Below, in pieces: positions 42,752-51,861 of a stretch of DNA of 64,000 nt; positions within the stretch are counted from its first letter, which is position 1, and every line of letters begins with the position of its first letter. This DNA comes from Bacteriovoracaceae bacterium UBA6144 (GTDB lineage: Bacteria > Bdellovibrionota > Bacteriovoracia > Bacteriovoracales > Bacteriovoracaceae), in NCBI GenBank assembly GCA_002435705.1, contig DIVA01000052.1:136961-200960 (forward strand), read 5' to 3'. Under the pieces are notes generated by a model. The model did not search any database, had not been told where the DNA came from, and saw nothing but the letters and a program-made list of their open reading frames with translations. A program made the translations under genes and the position numbers.

Positions 42752-42982
42752 TTAGGCGGCTCGGCTCATCGGTAAGGCCTGATCAATCAGGTGATCTACC
42801 AGATCCCCCGGCAATCCATCATAGGCTGCAGCCTTAACAATAATATTAAGTTTGGCGTTTAGTTTTCCAATATTCAAGCGTGTTTTATGGTCTGTTTCAG
42901 ACTCTTGAATCGCTTGATGGATCATCTCTCTATATTGATTAACTAGGCTTTCTTGAAACTGTTGAGATGCAATGGCTTTCAC
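42752..42982 (-). CDS. Small protein of unknown function
   Basis: A 76-residue protein with a GTG start preceded by AAGGAGG, a strong ribosome binding site at the right distance, which supports it as a real gene. It is helical and polar, with a segment TRLNIGKLNAKLNIIVKAA in the middle. No signal peptide or membrane segment is seen. I do not recognise the family. It stands alone between the subtilase and the MoxR operon. Confidence 0.6.
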   Translation of the reverse strand: MKAIASQQFQESLVNQYREMIHQAIQESETDHKTRLNIGKLNAKLNIIVKAAAYDGLPGDLVDHLIDQALPMSRAA

Positions 42983-43211
42983 TGGCAGGCCTCCTTAGGC
43001 AGAGATACTCGTGGGATTAATTGAGTCTAAGACCCATCAAAAAAGCCGGTGAGCTAAAAGTTGATTAATCTGCATAGAACCAATGAATTCAAGAGGGTAG
43101 ACTCACCTCTTGGAGCCACGGATTTCAGGAATCTTCATCAAAAATGATTTAATGGCTCATTTGATTGGCAGGAATTCTCCAAGGGATTAACCTATTATCA
43201 GGAGTTTATTC

Positions 43212-44132
43212 ATGACATTACAAAGACCTGATCTTAAGGCCCTCGTCCCACTGATTGAGGAGCTTTTGCCCGGAAAAGCCCTGCAAGTTGAGATGAGTCT
43301 GTGCGCTTTGATCAGCGGTGGTCACATACTGATTGAAGATGCTCCAGGGATGGGTAAAACCACCTTGGCTTATTTCATGGGAAAAATTCTTGGGCTTGAG
43401 ATAAGCCGGATTCAGTTTACGAATGATTTGTTGCCGGCCGATATCCTAGGCTCCAACATCTTTCATCCGAGCGAAGGGAAGTTTATTTTTCGTCGCGGTC
43501 CTTTGTTTGGAGAACTTATCTTAGCGGATGAATTAAATCGTGCTCCGGCCAAGACGCAATCAGCACTTTTGCAGGCCATGGAAGAAAAATTTATTTCAAT
43601 AGAAGGGGAGCACTACCCTCTTTCTCCCCTCTTTAGCGTTTTTGCGACTCAAAACCCACGGGGCATGAGCGGGACCTTTGCGCTGCCAGAGTCTCAGCTT
43701 GATCGCTTTCTGATGAAATTCTCCATGGGTCATCCTCCTCGAGAAGCAGAATTGAGACTCATTCAAGCCAGCTCTCGGCGCGAAGCCATTGCAGAAATCA
43801 AAGCCTGCTTTCTGCCCAAGGATTTGCTCGAATGGAGAAAAGCCGCGGACAAGGTCTTGGTGAGCCCCGAGATCGCGGGCTACATCATGCGCCTCTTAGA
43901 AAATTCGCGCCAACGCTCGCAACAGCGAGGGCTTTCATCCCGCGCCGGTATCGATTTAGTGCGGGCCTCTAAGGCCTGGGCCTACATCAATGCTCGTGAT
44001 TTTGTGCTGCCTGATGATGTGAAATTTATATTTCCTTTCGTCGCAGGTCATCGTTTGCCCTTGCAAGAACAAGGGGTCAAAATCGAAAGTGAGATGGCGC
44101 GAGAGATTTTAAAAGATGTCAGTGTTCTCTAG
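43212..44132 (+). CDS. MoxR-family AAA+ ATPase
   Basis: A 306-residue AAA+ ATPase with Walker A DAPGMGKTTL (near 43-52), Walker B LILADELNR, sensor/arginine regions FATQNP and LPESQLDRF, and a normal MoxR length. MoxR ATPases act as chaperones that insert cofactors or assemble complexes, and in this arrangement they activate the neighbouring DUF58 protein and membrane transglutaminase-like protein. The end overlaps the DUF58 gene by 17 bp. Confidence 0.92.
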   Translation: MTLQRPDLKALVPLIEELLPGKALQVEMSLCALISGGHILIEDAPGMGKTTLAYFMGKILGLEISRIQFTNDLLPADILGSNIFHPSEGKFIFRRGPLFGELILADELNRAPAKTQSALLQAMEEKFISIEGEHYPLSPLFSVFATQNPRGMSGTFALPESQLDRFLMKFSMGHPPREAELRLIQASSRREAIAEIKACFLPKDLLEWRKAADKVLVSPEIAGYIMRLLENSRQRSQQRGLSSRAGIDLVRASKAWAYINARDFVLPDDVKFIFPFVAGHRLPLQEQGVKIESEMAREILKDVSVL

Positions 44133-45036
44133 TCTCAAAACCTATTTTCATCAGCGGGTGCGCAGAAAACCACAGGTTTTTATCATCCCCACAGTCGCGG
44201 GCCTTTGGTGGCTGGGCACGGTCTTCTTATTAATGCTCATGGGCTGGGGATATGCTAATAATCTTTGCCTGGCCTTGGCAGTGTTGCTCTTATCACTGTC
44301 AGTTATTTTTTTGATTGAATGTCATTTCAACCTTGAGGGCCTGAAGATTCAGAGGATCTCTTTTGAAGATCAATTCGTAGGGAATCTATCCACATGGCGT
44401 GCCCAGATAATCGATCTTACTCATCGCTCACGCAAAGACATCAGGCTACGCTGGGATGGGAATCAAAAAATTGATGGATCTATCAGAGTAAAATCAGATC
44501 AAAGTGCAGAAGGGGAGCTTCTGTTTCCCAAAGCGGCCCGCTGGTACTCCCCCACTTTGATCATTGAGTCGAGCTATCCACTCGGGCTTTTTCGTGCCTG
44601 GAGTTTTCAGCGTTGCGAGACTGAGGCTTGGGTGTACCCCTCTCCTCTCTCAAAGGGCACACGTGTTCATCTGCACCATCAAGACGACTCCCTGACTGAG
44701 CGCTTTAAGATTTCCAGCAGTGGTGATGAACCTCATGAGAGTAAAGTTTTTGAACCCTCAGATCCCTACAATCGAATTGACTGGAAGCAGTTTGCAAAAA
44801 ACCGTGAACTCAGAGTGCGAACCTACCAGGAGTCAGAGGCCAGTGTGTTTTACTACCAATGGCCCTATCTCGGTGGAGATGAGTTGGCCCGCCGACAGCT
44901 GGTGGGACTGATCGAAGAGCACTACGCTCGTGCTGAAAAGTTTGGCTTTAAGTCCCAAGGCCTTGAGCTGCAACCGGAGTCTACTCCTTACCACCGCCAA
45001 AAAGTTCTACGCAGCCTGACGGAGTCGATCTTATGA
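44116..45036 (+). CDS. DUF58 protein
   Basis: A 306-residue protein with two N-terminal membrane helices (about 20-40 and 45-68) and the DUF58 signature near residue 205: DPYNRIDWKQFAKNRELRVR, followed by TYQESEASVFYYQW. In MoxR operons DUF58 proteins have a degenerate von Willebrand A-like fold and work with the ATPase. It overlaps both neighbours (17 bp and 4 bp), which fits co-translation. No cell target can be named. Confidence 0.9.
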   Translation: MSVFSSLKTYFHQRVRRKPQVFIIPTVAGLWWLGTVFLLMLMGWGYANNLCLALAVLLLSLSVIFLIECHFNLEGLKIQRISFEDQFVGNLSTWRAQIIDLTHRSRKDIRLRWDGNQKIDGSIRVKSDQSAEGELLFPKAARWYSPTLIIESSYPLGLFRAWSFQRCETEAWVYPSPLSKGTRVHLHHQDDSLTERFKISSSGDEPHESKVFEPSDPYNRIDWKQFAKNRELRVRTYQESEASVFYYQWPYLGGDELARRQLVGLIEEHYARAEKFGFKSQGLELQPESTPYHRQKVLRSLTESIL

Positions 45037-46844
45037 CTCCATTTCTTTTTTACTACTCACAGATGGCGGGGATTCTTCTTTTTCTCAGAGAAGAAATTCA
45101 CTACTTCACATTTTTTCTCTTCCTCCTGATCCCACTTCAGAAGCGATGGGAGAAGATTCCATACTTTGAGAAAATTTTTGGGGCCTTGAGTTTCATTTTT
45201 AGTTATGTGCTGGCCGGGCATCAGGTGAATCCTGAAATGGGACTCAATCTTTTAGTAGGAGTGTTGAGTCTCAAGCTCTTGGAGAGCCGTGAGCTGCGAG
45301 ACTACCGTATGCAAACGCTGGGTCTGTTTATCCTCTGGGGCGCAGGGGCTTTGTTTGATAAGAGTATTGGTTATTTCCTTCTCGCTTTCCTTGCGACCAT
45401 CTATAATGTCTTTTACCTCCTCAATTTAGGGGCTGATACCTCTGCCACAAGTGGAAAACACTTTCTTCTCTGGATTTTTAAAGCTCTCCCTTTTGCACTC
45501 ATGTTTTTTCTTTTCCAACCCCGCTTTTACTCCACACTCTGGTCTCCGCCACAACCTCAGAATTTGGGTGAGATCGGTTTTTCAGAAGTCGCACGTCCCT
45601 CAGAAGTGGGAGAGATTTTTCCCTCAGATAAAATCTCCTTCCATGCCCACCTTGTACCCGATGTGCCGCGCGAGCGTCTTTACTGGCGAGGAGTCACTCT
45701 TTCAGGCAGTGATGGGTGGAACTGGCAGAAAACGGAGCTCGATCAGCACTACCCTGGGCTTGATCCAATCGGAAGTGTGGCTTCACCAGACTGGATCAAG
45801 CAAGAGATCATCCACAAAACAACACCCGAGAGGGCCTTTGGGATTGATAGACCGATGTGGTGGATCTTAGGGGATAAGGAAGCACGGGCCTCTGAAGTTG
45901 GCAGCTTAAGTTTTCATCATTTTAGAAGTTATAAACGCTACAAAGTGATCTCTTCTGAGCAAAGCCAAGCACCTCTGCAGCAGCATCTGGCACGCCTTAA
46001 GAGTTCAACCCTCACGGAAGTCTCAGGGCTCCCTCTAAAGGTTGAATCCTTGGAACAAGCACAGAGGGAACTAGAGCGCTTCTTTCAAAATAAAAATTTC
46101 ATCTACACGCTCAGTCCAGGGAAGATCGAAAACTTGGATGAATTCCTTGAGAAACGTCGAGGGTGGTGCACTCACTACGCCTCGGCCAGTGCTGAAATTT
46201 TGCGCCTGTGGGGATTCCCCTCGCGCCTCGTCTCAGGTTATCTCGGTGGAGAAAAAATTGAAGGCGAGTCTTACTACACCATCACAGAAAATGATGCTCA
46301 CGTTTGGGTTGAGGTCTTCTCTCAGGATCAGTGGGTACGGCTTGACCCTACGTTGTGGATTATGCCCGAACGTCTGCAGTTCACCGGGCGAGAATTTTTT
46401 GTGAGAGAAAAAAAGAAATTTGATCTGCGCAGTTTTTATCCTGAGTGGCTTCGCAGTGCGAGTGGGCAAATTGATAAATTGAACTTCCGCTTTATGCTAT
46501 GGCTAGAAGACTATGATCGTGAGAAACAAAAAGAAATTGCGCAAAAGATGGAGCTGAACCTCTCCGAGTTCTATATGTTGGTGGTCTGGGTGCTCTTGGT
46601 GTTTATTGGTGTTTTCTTTTTCATCGAATGGCGCCGCAACCGCAGCACGCCTGCTCAGCGCCGGCTGAAGTACTGGAAAAAGTTTCTTCATTCACACGGA
46701 ATCCCCTACTCACCGGATTTGACACTTCAAGAAGTTGAAAGTCAGTTTGAGATTAATCATGAATCCTTAGTGCGACTGAAACGGTGGGAGAGAGAGTTGT
46801 ATCGGCAGCCCAAGCTTGTCGACTGGAAGATATTTAAGTCTTAA
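45033..46844 (+). CDS. TgpA-like membrane transglutaminase-fold protein
   Basis: A 603-residue protein. An N-terminal set of membrane helices (about 5-175, DUF3488-type) is followed by a periplasmic transglutaminase core with C379 in RRGWCTHYASA, H423 in NDAHVWVEV and D438 in RLDPT, and a last membrane helix near 515-533 (FYMLVVWVLLVFIGVFFFIE). A short DUF4129-like cytoplasmic tail follows. Homologues such as Pseudomonas TgpA have periplasmic transglutaminase-like activity. The third gene of a MoxR-DUF58-TgpA operon. Its stop interlocks with the convergent gene's stop through TTAA. Confidence 0.9.
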   Translation: MTPFLFYYSQMAGILLFLREEIHYFTFFLFLLIPLQKRWEKIPYFEKIFGALSFIFSYVLAGHQVNPEMGLNLLVGVLSLKLLESRELRDYRMQTLGLFILWGAGALFDKSIGYFLLAFLATIYNVFYLLNLGADTSATSGKHFLLWIFKALPFALMFFLFQPRFYSTLWSPPQPQNLGEIGFSEVARPSEVGEIFPSDKISFHAHLVPDVPRERLYWRGVTLSGSDGWNWQKTELDQHYPGLDPIGSVASPDWIKQEIIHKTTPERAFGIDRPMWWILGDKEARASEVGSLSFHHFRSYKRYKVISSEQSQAPLQQHLARLKSSTLTEVSGLPLKVESLEQAQRELERFFQNKNFIYTLSPGKIENLDEFLEKRRGWCTHYASASAEILRLWGFPSRLVSGYLGGEKIEGESYYTITENDAHVWVEVFSQDQWVRLDPTLWIMPERLQFTGREFFVREKKKFDLRSFYPEWLRSASGQIDKLNFRFMLWLEDYDREKQKEIAQKMELNLSEFYMLVVWVLLVFIGVFFFIEWRRNRSTPAQRRLKYWKKFLHSHGIPYSPDLTLQEVESQFEINHESLVRLKRWERELYRQPKLVDWKIFKS

Positions 46845-48505
46845 CTCTCTTGAGCTGGTTCTTCGGGAGCCGCTTTCATGGCTTCTTCTTTGGCTTTTTG
46901 TTCTAACTCTTTCTTCTCTTTTTCCTGCTGCTCTTTGAGTTTTGCTTCATTCAGCGCTTTAAAGGCTTCGACCTCAACCGCCTTGGCGGCGTCATGGTCT
47001 TTGAAGAAGATGGTATTCACATATCGACGAAGATTCTTTTTTTCAATCTCTCCAACCGCGTTGATGAGGGCATAGTAGAGTGGTGGTTTGGTGTTTTGTG
47101 GGTGATCAACAATGGTAATCACGCCCTCAAAAGGAGTTTTAATCCTCAGGCTCATCCCATGGGCGAGCGGTTTTTCACTGCTCACAATCATGTCACATTC
47201 AGAGATTTGATGAATATCGATCTCATCTTCAATCTCTCCGATGGATTGTGGGGAGCTTTTTTTCACCACAAACTTCGGCTCCACCGTTTCTGCATCCGGT
47301 AGGTTTTTAAGTTTATCAGAAAATATCTTTGCCATTTTAAGCAGAACATCAGGGTCAATGTCCCCATCCATCGCCATAATGTTATTGTACTTTACGCTTG
47401 CCTGAAGATCCTTTGACTTTAAATCCTTAAGATTAAAAACCACGATGTAAGGTGCTTCATCTGGCATTTTCACCTTTATGAATTGCACGAGTTTTTCTAA
47501 GAAAGCCATGTCATTGGGGTACTGATAGCCCTCAGTCGTGAGATCCAAGGAGACTGCGATGACCTGAGGTCTCTGGGCCAGGAGTTCCGTCGAAAGATCG
47601 ATGATAAAGGGCTGACACCGAAGTGCGTATCCGTAGCTATCAGAGCGAGCGCGGTTATTAAAGAAGCTAAAACTTCGATCGACAATAAGGACACGCACGG
47701 ACTTATGACCCGAGCGATCGGCATTATCATCAATCCAAGTTTTGATAACCTTTTTGGCCTTTTGAACATAATGTGTGCGTTCGTTTTGCAGCTCTTCGAT
47801 CCGCTGTTCATCATCCCCATCCACCACCACTACCGGATCCACCCACGCAAACTCTAGATCGACGCTATTTTTGAAATTATAAAAAAGCATCTCTTTGGAA
47901 GTTTTCTTGACTCTCGTGAGGGTCGAGGGAATCATCTTCTTATCCACCCAGGCGTGATGAATACGGACCTCTTGATTTTTTTCAAATTCAAAGTTTGTTT
48001 CAATGTGAATAAATTTATCAGCGAGGAAACCTATTTTCACGAGATGAAAAGCCTGAACCTTTTCTTGAATTTTCCCTGTGGCAAAACCATGCTCCTTCGC
48101 CTGACCTGGAGTGGCGAGGTTAATGGCTGAGTAGACGACATCAAAGACCTCAGCACCCTTGAGGTGATTGATCATTACCCCTGCTAAAAAACTCAGTTTG
48201 ATATTCTCTGGTTTTGCCAGATAGTCATGTAGACCAATGATAGGCAGTGGTTTTTCTTTATTCAGGTTCGCCAAGATTCTTGAGAGGTGAACGAAGTCAT
48301 CGGTGTGTTTTGAGAAATCGATGAAGACCACCTCTGGGTCCTGCATTGAAATATCCATCATCAAATGTTGAATACTTTGTGGGGTGGAGGCCGTGAACTG
48401 GAGAAATTTTACTCCGGGGTAAAGGCGCGAGAATTCGGATTGGAGCACTTTGAAATAAGCTCCATCATCGCCTAAGTACAGGACTTTTTTTGATTCACCT
48501 GACAT
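46841..48505 (-). CDS. Multidomain protein with receiver-like and PilZ-like domains
   Basis: A 554-residue protein. Residues 5-130 resemble a degenerate receiver (VLYLGDDGAYFKV, DPEVVFIDFS). A PilZ-like beta region (about 150-240) follows, then a second receiver-like domain (about 265-390; VRVLIVDRSFSFF, QVIAVSLDLTT), a second PilZ-like domain (about 415-505) and a charged coiled-coil tail (about 510-554). Key phosphorylation residues are poorly preserved, so it may sense cyclic di-GMP or act as a scaffold. TATCAT six bases before the ATG suggests a leaderless message. Confidence 0.55.
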   Translation of the reverse strand: MSGESKKVLYLGDDGAYFKVLQSEFSRLYPGVKFLQFTASTPQSIQHLMMDISMQDPEVVFIDFSKHTDDFVHLSRILANLNKEKPLPIIGLHDYLAKPENIKLSFLAGVMINHLKGAEVFDVVYSAINLATPGQAKEHGFATGKIQEKVQAFHLVKIGFLADKFIHIETNFEFEKNQEVRIHHAWVDKKMIPSTLTRVKKTSKEMLFYNFKNSVDLEFAWVDPVVVVDGDDEQRIEELQNERTHYVQKAKKVIKTWIDDNADRSGHKSVRVLIVDRSFSFFNNRARSDSYGYALRCQPFIIDLSTELLAQRPQVIAVSLDLTTEGYQYPNDMAFLEKLVQFIKVKMPDEAPYIVVFNLKDLKSKDLQASVKYNNIMAMDGDIDPDVLLKMAKIFSDKLKNLPDAETVEPKFVVKKSSPQSIGEIEDEIDIHQISECDMIVSSEKPLAHGMSLRIKTPFEGVITIVDHPQNTKPPLYYALINAVGEIEKKNLRRYVNTIFFKDHDAAKAVEVEAFKALNEAKLKEQQEKEKKELEQKAKEEAMKAAPEEPAQES

Positions 48506-48511
48506 ATCTAA

Positions 48512-48517
48512 ATGATA
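48512..48517 (-). promoter_or_regulatory. -10 hexamer TATCAT six bases before a start codon
   Basis: On the minus strand TATCAT ends six bases before the ATG at 48505, with no ribosome binding site in between. The same hexamer and spacing occur before the HD-GYP-like gene at 35667, another cyclic di-GMP-type protein. Confidence 0.4.
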
Positions 48518-48551
48518 GCATGAAGCAAATAAAATATATGGGAATTATCAC

Positions 48552-49199
48552 CTAAAGAGATTCTAAATACTTAAGAAAGCTCTGGTCTCGAGAATTCTGG
48601 TGATTTCTAAGAATTTGCAGAAGATGCTCCCTATACTGGGCACCTTCACGGGATTGCCACAGATCTTTCTCACCATAGGGATGAACCCCCCTGCCCTTTC
48701 GATTGGCCACTACCATGAGGGGATAGAATAGATCATCCTCCAGGATCATCATATCCAAGAGAAGATCATACTCTCCTTGTGCAAGACCTTCCCGTAACTG
48801 AAGAACATGTCGATGGGGCGAGAAAATAAAGATGGAATCCTCATCAATTTGATTCTTGAGATGATTCACCCCTTCTAGCATTTGGCTGCCACCAAAGCCA
48901 CACATGATAATGGCATTTTTTTTTGTTTTTATTTCTAACTGGTCTGCTTTTTTTTGAATTAATAAGACATCCTTAGGAATATCCGAAACATTTAGCTTCT
49001 GAGAAAGACTGTTTATGACTTGGATGGATGGATCAACTAAATGAATGGCCCGTACCTCAGGATAGAGCTGGAAAGACAAACCCAACTCACCATGATCGCA
49101 TCCAATGTCATAGATAAAAGGCTTACGAGGAACATGATTGTGAATGGTTTGCAGTCGATGAGAGAGCTTAAAATTCATAGTGCTGAGCGTACTTGTCAT
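48552..49199 (-). CDS. trmK: TrmK-like tRNA (adenine22-N1)-methyltransferase
   Basis: A 215-residue protein with the TrmK layout: LSHRLQTIHNHV at the start, SAM motif YDIGCDHGELGLSF, acidic LVDPSIQVI and the NAIIMCGFGGSQML catalytic segment near residue 100. Family members methylate A22 of tRNA at N1 in the T/D-arm region. The start at 49199 is preceded by GGAAG at the right distance; an alternative ATG at 49178 has none. It overlaps the upstream HTH gene by 32 bp, so it is co-transcribed. Confidence 0.8.
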   Translation of the reverse strand: MTSTLSTMNFKLSHRLQTIHNHVPRKPFIYDIGCDHGELGLSFQLYPEVRAIHLVDPSIQVINSLSQKLNVSDIPKDVLLIQKKADQLEIKTKKNAIIMCGFGGSQMLEGVNHLKNQIDEDSIFIFSPHRHVLQLREGLAQGEYDLLLDMMILEDDLFYPLMVVANRKGRGVHPYGEKDLWQSREGAQYREHLLQILRNHQNSRDQSFLKYLESL

Positions 49200-49587
49200 C
49201 GAATTCTTCCGTAAAGAATTTTCTCACAAAGTACTGCCCTGCTCTGACCGCTAAAATAAGTTTATGTGATTCGAGATTTTTCAAAGCCCCGATGACTTCA
49301 CTCTGTTGCAAATGAAGATGATGAGAGATATCCGCATAAGAGTTTAATGGCCCGATCCCATGATCTCGATAAAGATTGGGTCTGCACCACACTTGACGAT
49401 AGAGAAACATCAAAACACTTATCTCTGATCTATTAAGCTTAAACTGCGGCATGATTTCATCAAAAAAAATGTCAGGGATTTCACTGAGGGTCGGGATTTC
49501 AGGTTCAGCAGAAGGAGCAAGATTGGCATCCTGCACTTTTTTGTTCTTGGACTTATACATTGAAAGCACCGATCTGATATCTTCCAC
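49168..49587 (-). CDS. Winged-helix DNA-binding protein
   Basis: A 139-residue protein with a GTG start and a good GAGAGGTGG ribosome binding site. The core (ISVLMFLYRQVW, then SYADISHHLHLQQSEVIGALKNLESHKLI) is a winged helix-turn-helix, with a basic wing and a short C-terminal tail. It may regulate its own operon or bind DNA as an accessory factor; the target is unknown. The end overlaps the TrmK gene by 32 bp. Confidence 0.6.
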   Translation of the reverse strand: MEDIRSVLSMYKSKNKKVQDANLAPSAEPEIPTLSEIPDIFFDEIMPQFKLNRSEISVLMFLYRQVWCRPNLYRDHGIGPLNSYADISHHLHLQQSEVIGALKNLESHKLILAVRAGQYFVRKFFTEEFDDKYAQHYEF

Positions 49588-49747
49588 AATCCACCTCTCA
49601 CATTATTGTGACACCCTAAATAAAATTTTACAAGTTGAGGAAATCTTTCCCTATCAAATACGGAGTATTAAGCCCTTGGCCCTCGCCTTAAACCAGAAAG
49701 CTCAAGTATTTTCCCATGTTTCCGATAAGGTAATGAGGAGACTTTTT

Positions 49748-51115
49748 ATGCTCAGATACGCCTTTGTCCTCTTGATGACCTTATCCTGCACCTCCCCCGA
49801 GGCGCAAAGAGGTATTGCCTCCTTAGAAGAAGCCGAATCAGCTCAAAGATTTCAATCTCAGGAAGACATTCAAGCGGCCTACAACGAATTACTCACCATC
49901 TATTCTCAGGCCTATGACGATCTAGAGCTCTTTGATCAGTCTCTTGATTCAGGGCCTATCAATTTGTTGGAAAATCCCCATTACCCCAAGCTGATTGCTT
50001 CAAGAATTAAGATCGAGGAGCTAGACCACGAACTCGAAACATTTATTCAATTTCATTATGGTCAGACTCTCAACGCGAACCTAAGCCTTGATGCCAGACG
50101 AGACTCATTAGAGAAACTCAAATGGATCAGCTCTTTTGTCACAGTTGATTATGATCTTTTGTATCAATATATTTATTTTGAAAAGATGAATAAGCTCTCT
50201 CAAGAACTTCTGGTTGATCTTGGCAAAAAAGCTAGTGATCCCATGCTTAAGGATCTAGATGATTTTTACCTGAGTCTTTTTCAAAAATTTTCAGTAAAAA
50301 TTCCACATTTTAAAAATGTAAAAAGACAGGTTAAAGAGAAAAACAAATCTCTCTCGAAGGCACGGGAAAATATTTTTCGCTCGGTTGAATCCCTGGCCCA
50401 GGAAATCAAAGTTGATTTTAATAAAAATTCAAAAAATCTTACCTCCCCCCGTTTTTATCCCACTGCGGAGAGGGCAGGAAATATTACAGGTAATGAATTT
50501 CCAGCAAAAATCTGGTCTCTCACTTTTGATGATGGCCCCGGAAGCTCAAACACTCTCAAAGTAATGAATAATCTAAAAAAACATTCTATGCGCGCGAGTT
50601 TTTTTCAGGTCACTAAAAACGCAAAACTGCTACCACAAGTAACCAAGGCACTGGTTGATAATGGCATGGAAATCGCTTGTCACTCTTATGGTCATCGGGA
50701 AACACCGAAGCTTAATAGCGAGCAGAGAAACTACGAGATCCGCACGGCTTCACAGGATTTGGCAAAAATTTCACAACGACCCATGCAGTTCTATCGTCTG
50801 CCTTACGGTGCTGGAGTGGGCGTGGCCGATATCCGCGCTCGTATTGCAGAAAGCAACATGATTCATGTCTTTTGGAACGTCGATACTCTTGACTGGATGG
50901 CCCAACCTCCCGCAGACATCGTGGCACGTACCATCAAGCAAGTCCGTGCAACGACAAAAGATGCCGGCGTGATTCTTTTCCATGATATCCATGATCGAAC
51001 GGTCATTGCTTCAGAAGAAGTCATGCGTTTTTTAAATCAAGATAATCGTAAGGTGTGCTTACTGGAAGAGATTGTGGAAAATATCAATCGAGGATTACCG
51101 GCCTGTGGAAATTAA
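49748..51115 (+). CDS. Lipoprotein polysaccharide deacetylase (NodB domain)
   Basis: A 455-residue protein. The start at 49748 begins lipoprotein leader MLRYAFVLLMTLSCTSPE with lipobox LTLSC and is preceded by GAGGAG; the frame is open upstream, but those codons make no leader. The N-terminal half is helical. The NodB catalytic domain starts near 255, with TFDDGP at 259-264 (catalytic Asp D261, metal Asp D262), the metal-binding HSYGH at 312-316, RLPYG near 351 and the final LFHDIH. These enzymes deacetylate N-acetylated sugars in peptidoglycan, chitin or similar polymers. The stop interlocks with proC. Confidence 0.88.
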   Translation: MLRYAFVLLMTLSCTSPEAQRGIASLEEAESAQRFQSQEDIQAAYNELLTIYSQAYDDLELFDQSLDSGPINLLENPHYPKLIASRIKIEELDHELETFIQFHYGQTLNANLSLDARRDSLEKLKWISSFVTVDYDLLYQYIYFEKMNKLSQELLVDLGKKASDPMLKDLDDFYLSLFQKFSVKIPHFKNVKRQVKEKNKSLSKARENIFRSVESLAQEIKVDFNKNSKNLTSPRFYPTAERAGNITGNEFPAKIWSLTFDDGPGSSNTLKVMNNLKKHSMRASFFQVTKNAKLLPQVTKALVDNGMEIACHSYGHRETPKLNSEQRNYEIRTASQDLAKISQRPMQFYRLPYGAGVGVADIRARIAESNMIHVFWNVDTLDWMAQPPADIVARTIKQVRATTKDAGVILFHDIHDRTVIASEEVMRFLNQDNRKVCLLEEIVENINRGLPACGN

Positions 51116-51861
51116 GAAAGCTGCTGGATTCTCTCTAGTCCCGCCTTCAGTCCTGAAGCGATGGCCCCGGATTCATTCCAGTGCTTTAAAGTGGCCTCAG
51201 TCACTCCACCCTTAGAAGCCACCTGTGTGATGAGTCCCTGAAAATCTTCATCACCCTTAAGCTTATCCAGTGCCCCTTGCAGAGAGAGAGTGAGAATCTT
51301 AGCCGCTAAAGCTGGATCACCTCCCGACTGCTGGGCCAAATCTTTCATCTCCTGAATCAAAAAATACAAATAGGCCGGAGAGCATCCCGCGTGAAGCGTA
51401 TAAAGATCAAGCTCCCTCTCTTCGACTTGAGGAGCAAAGCCTAAGGAGTTCAGCGTGGTTTGCCAAAATCTATTCTCCTGCGCTTCTAAGAGACTACTCC
51501 AGAGACACACGCCTTTATTTTCAGCGATCGCAAGATTCGGCATCAATCGCAGGACCCTAGAGTGAAAGAGTGTTTGTAACTTTTCAAGCTTCACTCCGGC
51601 TAAAAGCGAGATGATGAGAGTCTGAGGTGTAACGATGGCAGAGAGATCTGACATCGCCTCTGTAAGCTTTTGTGGTTTAAATCCAAGCACCACAGCCTCA
51701 AAATCTTGGCCCTGCCAAAGTTGGGCTTTCTTCAACTGTCCCTTCAGTGATTGAGCTTTAGAGAGGGTCGGATTATAGAGAAAAAATTCATGCCCTTGAG
51801 ACCCTAAACCTAAGGCCAAGGCAGAACTCATAGAGCCTGTTCCCCATAATAGAATTCTCAC
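51112..51861 (-). CDS. proC: Pyrroline-5-carboxylate reductase
   Basis: A 249-residue NAD(P)H-binding protein beginning with the dinucleotide loop LLWGTGSMSSALALGL and ending with the ProC signature QVASKGGVTEATLKHWNE and SGLKAGL. It reduces P5C to L-proline, the last step of proline synthesis. It is slightly shorter than the usual ~265 residues. GTG start, with GTGA shared with the putA stop (4 bp overlap). Sitting in one operon with the proline-degrading PutA is unusual: together they interconvert proline and P5C. Confidence 0.88.
   Translation of the reverse strand: MRILLWGTGSMSSALALGLGSQGHEFFLYNPTLSKAQSLKGQLKKAQLWQGQDFEAVVLGFKPQKLTEAMSDLSAIVTPQTLIISLLAGVKLEKLQTLFHSRVLRLMPNLAIAENKGVCLWSSLLEAQENRFWQTTLNSLGFAPQVEERELDLYTLHAGCSPAYLYFLIQEMKDLAQQSGGDPALAAKILTLSLQGALDKLKGDEDFQGLITQVASKGGVTEATLKHWNESGAIASGLKAGLERIQQLS

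Noticed and set aside
48552..49199. Shift of the TrmK start to the later ATG at 49178
   Set aside because: The later ATG has no ribosome binding site, whereas GGAAG precedes the start at 49199.
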